This document shows positions 33,659 to 38,368 of a stretch of DNA of 38,368 nt, in pieces. Origin of the DNA: Flavobacteriaceae bacterium (GTDB lineage: Bacteria > Bacteroidota > Bacteroidia > Flavobacteriales > Flavobacteriaceae); the NCBI GenBank assembly GCA_013043005.1, contig JABDOZ010000010.1, forward strand, positions 1 through 38,368, given 5' to 3'. Numbering within the stretch: position 1 is the stretch's first letter; each line of letters opens with the position of its first letter. The notes beneath the pieces are model-generated. The model searched no databases, was not told the origin of the DNA, and saw only the letters and a list, made by a program, of their open reading frames with translations. Made by a program: the position numbers and the translations under genes.

Positions 33659-34960
33659 TTAAGATAGTGCTGACTTGTAAGTCGTCAAACAGCGTTCTCT
33701 CGCATATTTATGATCGACTATTTGGGAAGGGTAGGTGAGTTCCTGATAGTTCGGAACCCATTTCTTAATGTATTGTTGATCTTTATCGAATTTTTGGATT
33801 TGAGTGGTGGGATTGAATATCCTGAAATAAGGAGCCGCATCAACACCACAACCTGCAACCCATTGCCAGTTCCCAACATTGCTGGCCATTTCGTAATCGT
33901 GCAATTTTTCTGCAAAATAAGCTTCGCCCCAACGCCAGTCAATTAATAAATGCTTGCATAAAAAACTGCCAACCAACATGCGCACTCTGTTGTGCATAAA
34001 TCCAGTTTCATTGAGTTGTCGCATGCCTGCATCAACTAAAGGGTAACCTGTTTCACCTCGACACCATAGTTTAAATTCTTCCTCATTATTTCGCCATTCA
34101 ATTCGGTCATATTGTGGTTTAAAACTATTGGAAACTGTTTGAGGAAAATGCCAGAGAATTTGCATGAAGAATTCCCGCCAGATCAATTCCTTTAAAAAAG
34201 TAATATTTTTAAACTTCGATGCTTTTCCTACAATCTGTCTAATACTAATTGTCCCGAAACGCAAATGCGGCCCAATCCTGGAAGTTGATTCCTTAGCCGG
34301 AAAATTTCTGGTTGACTCGTAATTATCAATTATATCATCATTCGTAGAATATTCTTCAACTGGAATCGAGGATTTCTCGAATCCTATATCTTTTAACGAT
34401 AAAAAAGATAATTCTTTAGATTTAATCACATTATCGAGCAATTCTCCTGACGCATAAAACTTAATGCCTTCACTATTGAATTTTTCCAACCATTTTCTGG
34501 AGTAGGGTGTATACACCTTATACGGTAATCCATCGTCTTTTACAACCTCATCGCGCTCAAAGATTACCTGGTCTTTATACGATTTAAATAGGATTTTTTC
34601 TTGGCTTAGCAAAGATTCAATGTCCTTATCTCTGGAAATGGCATATGGTTCGTAATCATGGTTTGTGTATACTGCATTGACAGTATATTTTTCAAGCAGT
34701 TGTTTAAATATATGTATAGGCTTTCCGTGGAAGATCGATAAACTGCTACCATGATCATTCAGTTGATGATTGATCTGTTGTAATTGCTCATGAATAAAAG
34801 TAACACGAGCATCGTCTTTTGGTAATTTATCAAGTATATCTGTATCAAAAATAAATATCGGAAGAACTGGGTGATCAGAATTTAAGGCATGAAGTAAACC
34901 AACATTATCTTGTAACCTAAGATCACGACGAAACCAAAATACAGCAATCGATTTGTTCAT
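33659..34960 (-). CDS. phrB: Deoxyribodipyrimidine photolyase / cryptochrome family
   Basis: 433 residues from ATG 34960. The longer start at 34975 overlaps the previous stop and adds MVNTK; the shorter starts two bases after it and fits the family N-terminus (AVFWFRRDLRLQDN). The N-terminal antenna-binding domain spans about 4-130. The C-terminal FAD domain has SRIGPHLRFGTISIRQ, WREFFMQILW, GYPLVDAGMRQL, HNRVRM, DWRWGE and NVGNWQW with DAAPYFRIFNP. The electron-transfer tryptophans are all seen (in KLWCRGETG, DWRWGE and GNWQW), and the Asn preceding the GNWQW motif is the CPD-photolyase type. It repairs UV dimers using blue light. Last gene of an operon containing folE, which could feed a folate antenna. 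Confidence 0.95.
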   Translation of the reverse strand: MNKSIAVFWFRRDLRLQDNVGLLHALNSDHPVLPIFIFDTDILDKLPKDDARVTFIHEQLQQINHQLNDHGSSLSIFHGKPIHIFKQLLEKYTVNAVYTNHDYEPYAISRDKDIESLLSQEKILFKSYKDQVIFERDEVVKDDGLPYKVYTPYSRKWLEKFNSEGIKFYASGELLDNVIKSKELSFLSLKDIGFEKSSIPVEEYSTNDDIIDNYESTRNFPAKESTSRIGPHLRFGTISIRQIVGKASKFKNITFLKELIWREFFMQILWHFPQTVSNSFKPQYDRIEWRNNEEEFKLWCRGETGYPLVDAGMRQLNETGFMHNRVRMLVGSFLCKHLLIDWRWGEAYFAEKLHDYEMASNVGNWQWVAGCGVDAAPYFRIFNPTTQIQKFDKDQQYIKKWVPNYQELTYPSQIVDHKYARERCLTTYKSALS

Positions 34961-34961
34961 T

Positions 34962-35423
34962 TTAGTATTTACCAAATAGCTCCTCTAATTTAGTCTTTCT
35001 GTAACTAAAGATCTCATCTAATTTAGGTTTTACTAAAATTGGATGTACTAACTGTCCTAGCCATCCTAAAGGAATTTTGTAATCAATAATATCCTCCATC
35101 TCAACACCACCTTCAATTTCCTTTATAAAATGTTTATGATGCCATAAAGAATAAGGTCCAAATCGTTGTTCGTCAACAAAATATTGCTTATCCCTAACAT
35201 GCGTAATCTCTGTAACCCACTTTGTTTTAATTCCCATTACAGGAGTCACGACATATTGAATGATCTGCCCCGGAAACATAGGTCTGTCCGCACCGGAAAG
35301 GATATCAAAACTCATGTAATCTGGAGTGATGGTTTTCAAGTTGGCTGGATTTGATAAAAACTCCCATGCCTGATCTACACTGATAGGTAGATTTTGCTTT
35401 TTATGTAACGTAAATACCTTCAT
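34962..35423 (-). CDS. SRPBCC family protein (ligand-binding helix-grip fold)
   Basis: 153 residues, one domain. The start KVFTLHKKQNLPISVDQAWEFLSNPANL is strand 1 plus helices; PGQIIQYVV, KTKWVTEITHV, QYFVDEQRFGPYSLWHHKHFI and VEMEDIIDYKIPLGWLG supply the curved sheet; the long C-terminal helix ends KTKLEELFGKY. It matches COG4276 SRPBCC proteins, which often lie next to photolyases or short-chain dehydrogenases in light-induced clusters. Ligand unknown. It starts 4 nt after the Lacal_2735 stop and one nucleotide separates its stop from the photolyase ATG. Confidence 0.88.
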   Translation of the reverse strand: MKVFTLHKKQNLPISVDQAWEFLSNPANLKTITPDYMSFDILSGADRPMFPGQIIQYVVTPVMGIKTKWVTEITHVRDKQYFVDEQRFGPYSLWHHKHFIKEIEGGVEMEDIIDYKIPLGWLGQLVHPILVKPKLDEIFSYRKTKLEELFGKY

Positions 35424-35427
35424 TCAT

Positions 35428-35598
35428 TTAGTCTTTTTGCAAGACTTCTATTTGCATAAGGATCTTTTGAGCTTCAGCATATTTTTCATCACTTTTAGCT
35501 CTATCCACACTCGATAATTTGTGCCACTGGCTCATTAATTGCTCATACTCTTTTTGCAGAGTATCCAGTTTTGATTTTTTTCTAAAAATGCCTAACAT
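35428..35598 (-). CDS. Lacal_2735 family small protein, 56 aa
   Basis: Found by translating the gap between two operon genes. ATG at 35598 and TAA at 35428-35430 enclose a 56-residue charged helical protein starting MLGIFRKKSK, with EYEQLMSQWHKLSSVDR and YAEAQKILMQIEVL. It fits the small flavobacterial Lacal_2735 family, which has no known function; the two helices look like a helical hairpin or coiled coil. Spacing is 5 nt after the glutathione peroxidase stop and 4 nt before the SRPBCC start, so it is embedded in the photolyase operon. Confidence 0.82.
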   Translation of the reverse strand: MLGIFRKKSKLDTLQKEYEQLMSQWHKLSSVDRAKSDEKYAEAQKILMQIEVLQKD

Positions 35599-35603
35599 GA
35601 TTT

Positions 35604-36152
35604 TTATTTTAAATAATTAGTGATCTTAGAACTCATCGGTTTGGTAACCGATAAATAATAATCTATTAAATGTCCTTTTTCGTCAACCAGATACTTTTGG
35701 AAATTCCATTTTACAGAAGACGACTTGTTTCCGTTTATTTCTTTTTTGGTTAACCAAGCGTACAGCGGATGTTGTTTATCGCCTTTGACATCAATCTTTT
35801 CGGTCATTAAGAAATCAACGCCATAATTAACCTGACAGAATGATTGAATTTGATCCGCACTTCCTGGTTCCTGGCTTCCAAACTGATTGCAGGGCAAACC
35901 AATTACCACTAAATTGTCTTTGTATGTTTCATGGAGTTTCTGCAAGTCTTTATATTGACCGGTAAAACCACACTTTGAAGCTGTATTGACAAATAAAATT
36001 TTCTTTCCTTTAAATTCTGAGAGGTCAATGTTTTCTCCGGAAAGGCTACTTATTTCAATATCGTAAATACTTGTTTTGGGATCCTGCACTGAGGACTGAG
36101 ATTTTCCAAATAATGGAAGAATTAAACACATAGTTAATATTTTTAAATTCAT
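35604..36152 (-). CDS. Glutathione peroxidase family protein, exported
   Basis: 182 residues. A hydrophobic N-terminus (about residues 3-16, basic Lys at 4) suggests a signal peptide and a periplasmic enzyme. The catalytic set is present: Cys61 in NTASKCGFTGQY, Gln90 in LPCNQFG, and Trp149-Asn150 in VKWNFQKYL. Cys88 and Cys99-type positions could act as resolving thiols, so reduction by thioredoxin-like proteins is likelier than by glutathione, as is common in bacterial homologues. It removes lipid or hydrogen peroxides. It sits 4 nt after the SDR stop in the photolyase operon, which fits defence against photo-oxidative stress. Confidence 0.92.
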   Translation of the reverse strand: MNLKILTMCLILPLFGKSQSSVQDPKTSIYDIEISSLSGENIDLSEFKGKKILFVNTASKCGFTGQYKDLQKLHETYKDNLVVIGLPCNQFGSQEPGSADQIQSFCQVNYGVDFLMTEKIDVKGDKQHPLYAWLTKKEINGNKSSSVKWNFQKYLVDEKGHLIDYYLSVTKPMSSKITNYLK

Positions 36153-36156
36153 ATTA

Positions 36157-36840
36157 TTAAATTTTAAAAGTTACAATGCCGCAATCCATTTCAAAGATCT
36201 GACCTGATATGGATCCAGCTTTCTCTGACAGTAAAAAGTCTGCCATATCTGCTACTTCCTCCGGATTTAAGAATTTTTTCAAGGGATGACGTTCTGTTAT
36301 ATTTTCGATCATTTTTTCGTTTCTCAACAACTTTGATGCGAGTTCAGTATCTGTAACCGTTGGAGCAATCGCATTGATTCGTATTGATGGCGCTAACTCC
36401 GCACCTAAGGACTTAACCAGCCCTTCTACACCCGATTTTGCTGTTGCAATACTGGCATGAAAAGGCATTCCAAGCTTCGAGGCTACCGTACTGAATAGTA
36501 AGATGGAAGGCTTAGCACCATTCTTTAAAACTGGTAAATATTTCTGGATACTTTTTACCGCTCCCAAAACGTTAATTTCAAAATCTGATTTGAAATCGTC
36601 TAGGCTTAATCTTGTAATGGGTTTAAGATTGATACTTCCCGGACAATAAACCAAGGCATCTGCCGATTCTATATCAGGAAGATCATTTTCCAAAACATTA
36701 CAACTGTGGTGTGTTAAATTTTTGTCTGAAAAATCAGGAGCAGTTCTGCTGATATTTATAACCTGATTGGAAGGCAACAATGTTTTTGCAATTGCTTTAC
36801 CAATACCTTTACTGCCTCCTACAATTATTATCTTTTTCAT
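36157..36840 (-). CDS. SDR-family oxidoreductase lacking the catalytic Tyr
   Basis: 227 residues. The Rossmann start is canonical (IIIVGGSKGIGKAIA, about 4-18), followed by LVYCPG and the INVLGAVKSIQKYL helix. In the active site, LFSTVASKLGMPFHASIATAKSG places Lys at the YxxxK lysine, but the expected Tyr four residues before it is Ile, and the catalytic Ser position is Thr. A C-terminal ending SGQIFEMDCG is normal. So nucleotide binding is likely kept but ordinary dehydrogenase chemistry is doubtful. I recall the same HASIA-x-AK pattern in other flavobacterial SDRs, so it is probably a subfamily feature, not a mutation. It overlaps the small upstream gene by 4 nt and precedes the peroxidase by 4 nt. 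Confidence 0.85.
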   Translation of the reverse strand: MKKIIIVGGSKGIGKAIAKTLLPSNQVINISRTAPDFSDKNLTHHSCNVLENDLPDIESADALVYCPGSINLKPITRLSLDDFKSDFEINVLGAVKSIQKYLPVLKNGAKPSILLFSTVASKLGMPFHASIATAKSGVEGLVKSLGAELAPSIRINAIAPTVTDTELASKLLRNEKMIENITERHPLKKFLNPEEVADMADFLLSEKAGSISGQIFEMDCGIVTFKI

Positions 36841-37064
36841 ATCGTTGTGAGAGGTCTTCCTTTTAATCGTTTTTCAATTCGTTGTTTCACTGCTGTCAAT
36901 CGCTTCATTAGTTCCATGATATTCTGATCTTTTTCTTTTTTATATACTTCATTTAAACCCAAAATGAGAGCTTTTGCCTCTCTGGATGCTAAAACCCGTT
37001 CACTTGTATTTTTGAAAGACTGTTTACGGTTTTCAAATTCTTTCGCTTTTTCTATTATATTCAT
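36837..37064 (-). CDS. Small charged helical protein, 75 aa
   Basis: Highly charged and helical throughout (MNIIEKAKEFENRKQ start, ALILGLNEVYKKEKDQ centre, LMKRLTAVKQRIEKRLKGR end), with no membrane segment. The heptad-like spacing of Ile/Leu suggests coiled-coil pairing. No domain family recognised beyond its repeated presence in this operon type. It starts 4 nt after folE and overlaps the SDR start by 4 nt, so it is clearly part of the transcript. Confidence 0.7.
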   Translation of the reverse strand: MNIIEKAKEFENRKQSFKNTSERVLASREAKALILGLNEVYKKEKDQNIMELMKRLTAVKQRIEKRLKGRPLTTI

Positions 37065-37068
37065 GGAA

Positions 37069-37761
37069 TTAATCGTTTAAATAATTTTGTAATTCTGCAA
37101 TTTTCGAAGGTGAATCGAAAAGTCCACCATAGTAAGCCGTTACCGTTGATGAAGTATCATCTTTAATTCCTCGTGAAGATACACATAAATGTTTAGCATC
37201 AATAATAACCGCGACACTGCTAGTTCCTAAAATTGACTTTAATTCCTCTGCAATCTGATTGGTTAATCGCTCTTGGACCTGCGGTCTTTTTGCATAATAC
37301 TGAACTATACGGTTTAATTTTGAGAGACCTATCACTTTACCTGAAGACACATAAGCAACATGTGCCTTACCAATGATAGGTACAAAATGATGCTCGCAAT
37401 TGGAGTAAAACGTTATGTTTTTTTCTACCAGCATCTGATTGTATCGATACTTATTATCGAATAAGGCCACCTTTGGTTTGTTTTCGGGATTCAATCCTGA
37501 AAATATTTCATCAATATACATCTTGGCTACTCGTTGAGGTGTTCCTTTTAATGAGTCATCATTAAGATCCAATCCCATAACATCCATAATTTCTTCAAAC
37601 AGGATAGCTATTCTTTCTTTCTTTTCTTCATCGGACATTTTGAAAGCATCAGATTTCATAGGGGTTTGCAGGCCTGTATACAAATGATCATCTCCAATAT
37701 CCTCGATCGTAAAACCGTTGAGTTTATGACCGTTTAATTTTGTTAATGTGTTATTTTTCAT
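37069..37761 (-). CDS. folE: GTP cyclohydrolase I
   Basis: Converts GTP to 7,8-dihydroneopterin triphosphate, the entry to folate and pterin synthesis. 230 residues; the family core starts near 45 after a longer N-terminus. Zinc ligands are Cys122 (NCEHHF) and Cys193 (HLCVSSRG) with a neighbouring His; GLSKLNRIV and RPQVQERLTNQIA are family motifs. It lies inside the photolyase operon, 14 nt after the TIGR03643 gene and 4 nt before the small helical protein. This copy is probably a second or stress-induced folE supplying a pterin or methenyl-THF antenna for the photolyase; that link is inference from position. Confidence 0.96.
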   Translation of the reverse strand: MKNNTLTKLNGHKLNGFTIEDIGDDHLYTGLQTPMKSDAFKMSDEEKKERIAILFEEIMDVMGLDLNDDSLKGTPQRVAKMYIDEIFSGLNPENKPKVALFDNKYRYNQMLVEKNITFYSNCEHHFVPIIGKAHVAYVSSGKVIGLSKLNRIVQYYAKRPQVQERLTNQIAEELKSILGTSSVAVIIDAKHLCVSSRGIKDDTSSTVTAYYGGLFDSPSKIAELQNYLND

Positions 37762-37775
37762 TTTCCTAGCAATTT

Positions 37776-38054
37776 TTATCGTTTTGACACTTTATTGTTT
37801 GATATAGATCGTTGTCTGCTACATTTAAAACGCGCTTCATTAAATGACCTTAACTTTTGATGTTTTGTTTTTCTTCCTTGTACTCGCTTTCGCCATAACC
37901 TGAAACTACTCGGTTTTAACTCTTTTCTCATAATTTCAATCACATCTTGCTCAGATAATTGAAATTGAAATTGTATGGCTTCGAAAGGTGTTCGGTCTTC
38001 CCATGCCATCTCAATGACTCGATCTATCTCTTGTCTGTTTTTATCATAATGCAT
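37776..38054 (-). CDS. TIGR03643 family protein
   Basis: 92 residues. The family signature is complete: RVIEMAWEDRTPFEAIQFQF (about 12-31), then LSEQDVIEIMRKELKPSSFRLWRKRVQGRKTKH. The helix-turn-helix-like middle and the very basic second half suggest nucleic-acid binding, though no function is established for the family. The tail after residue 70 is poorly conserved and Arg/Ser-rich. Its ATG lies within the end of the PH-like gene (11-nt overlap), and folE follows after 14 nt. Confidence 0.88.
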   Translation of the reverse strand: MHYDKNRQEIDRVIEMAWEDRTPFEAIQFQFQLSEQDVIEIMRKELKPSSFRLWRKRVQGRKTKHQKLRSFNEARFKCSRQRSISNNKVSKR

Positions 38055-38368
38055 ACTGAAAATCGTATTGCATATCGTATTTTACTTTCTGATCCATCAG
38101 CTTATCGAAAAACCTTTTATTCTCTTTAAAGGTTTTATTGTTCTTAAAATGAATAAATCGTCCCTGAGCATGAATACTGGATCCATTTACCTTGTATATG
38201 ACCAAATGATAATAAGGAATGACCCAGGCAAAATTTCTTAATCCTTTATTGATTCGTATTAATATGCCTTTCGGTCTTAGTTCAATATTTGCATAATTAA
38301 TGTCTGATACTGTATTGATCAATAAGCCCATATTCGGACTAACTTCATCGACTATCAAGCGCTTGGAC
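38044..38368 (-). CDS. Conserved flavobacterial protein, PH-like, possibly incomplete at the window edge
   Basis: The frame stays open to the right edge. The only start codon I see is TTG at 38358 (then IVDEVSPNM), so the true start may lie outside. About 104 residues are visible. Beta strands alternate with short turns (IELRPKGILIRI, NFAWVIPYYHLVIYKV, SIHAQGRFIHF), and a final helix is basic (NKRFFDKLMDQK); this order suggests a bacterial PH-like barrel. Function unknown. It overlaps the TIGR03643 start by 11 nt and is the first visible gene of the photolyase operon. Confidence 0.7.
   Translation of the reverse strand, partial: SKRLIVDEVSPNMGLLINTVSDINYANIELRPKGILIRINKGLRNFAWVIPYYHLVIYKVNGSSIHAQGRFIHFKNNKTFKENKRFFDKLMDQKVKYDMQYDFQYAL

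Noticed and set aside
34961-34975. Earlier ATG for the photolyase
   Set aside because: It overlaps the preceding stop and adds five residues not typical of the family; the ATG at 34960 follows the stop immediately.
1-38368. CRISPR arrays, insertion sequences, prophage or defence islands
   Set aside because: No direct-repeat arrays, transposase, integrase or phage structural proteins, and no restriction or toxin-antitoxin genes were seen on either strand.

Overview
The window reads as a chromosome segment from a marine-type member of Bacteroidota, most likely family Flavobacteriaceae. The DNA is AT-rich. The clearest promoters fit the Bacteroidota consensus TTTG-N19-TAnnTTTG (in front of tRNA-Met and the HU gene). 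One secreted protein ends in a type IX secretion (T9SS) sorting domain. Several genes belong to families I know mainly from flavobacteria (DUF4290, Lacal_2735, START-like, TIGR03643), and the order START-like / class IV aminotransferase / YqgE / HU / fmt / recQ is a familiar flavobacterial neighbourhood. There is no rRNA, CRISPR array, insertion sequence, integrase or phage module.

Layout. 1-2579: 3' part of a short, second-type DnaE polymerase. 2663-8374: mostly uncharacterised envelope genes (secreted 255-aa protein, VanZ-like protein, seven-repeat SBBP/T9SS protein with a small membrane partner, small membrane proteins). 8636-13250: metabolic genes (cyclic-2,3-diphosphoglycerate synthetase-like GTPase, asparagine synthetase AsnA, a lipoprotein, PPK2). 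13331-19611: a tight six-gene minus-strand operon with a beta-keto acid cleavage enzyme (BKACE), a GNAT, a FemAB-like protein and three tandem BioF2-like acyltransferase paralogs. 19819-24124: an MMPL/RND exporter coupled to a circularly permuted YpsA (SLOG) protein, divergent from a GPH-family sugar symporter. 24373-33648: housekeeping, with tRNA-Met, START-like protein, aminotransferase, YqgE, HU, Fmt, RecQ, a NadR-like ATPase, DUF493, DUF4290 and MurA. 33659-38368: a minus-strand operon of at least nine genes around a photolyase (PH-like protein, TIGR03643, FolE, small helical protein, SDR, glutathione peroxidase, Lacal_2735, SRPBCC, photolyase), which looks like a light or oxidative-stress response unit.

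The best candidates for an undescribed system are the BKACE/acyltransferase operon and the photolyase operon. In the first, a CoA-dependent enzyme with all its metal and catalytic residues is co-transcribed with five GNAT-fold proteins, three of which share an extra C-terminal domain. I infer an acylation pathway acting on a surface or secreted amino compound; the substrate cannot be read from the sequence. In the second, FolE could supply a pterin chromophore to the photolyase while the peroxidase, the SDR lacking its catalytic tyrosine and the SRPBCC protein handle photo-oxidative damage or a small ligand. Other points of note are MurA with Asp in place of the fosfomycin-target Cys, and a GC-rich nested palindrome wedged between a promoter-like box and the start codon of the class IV aminotransferase.
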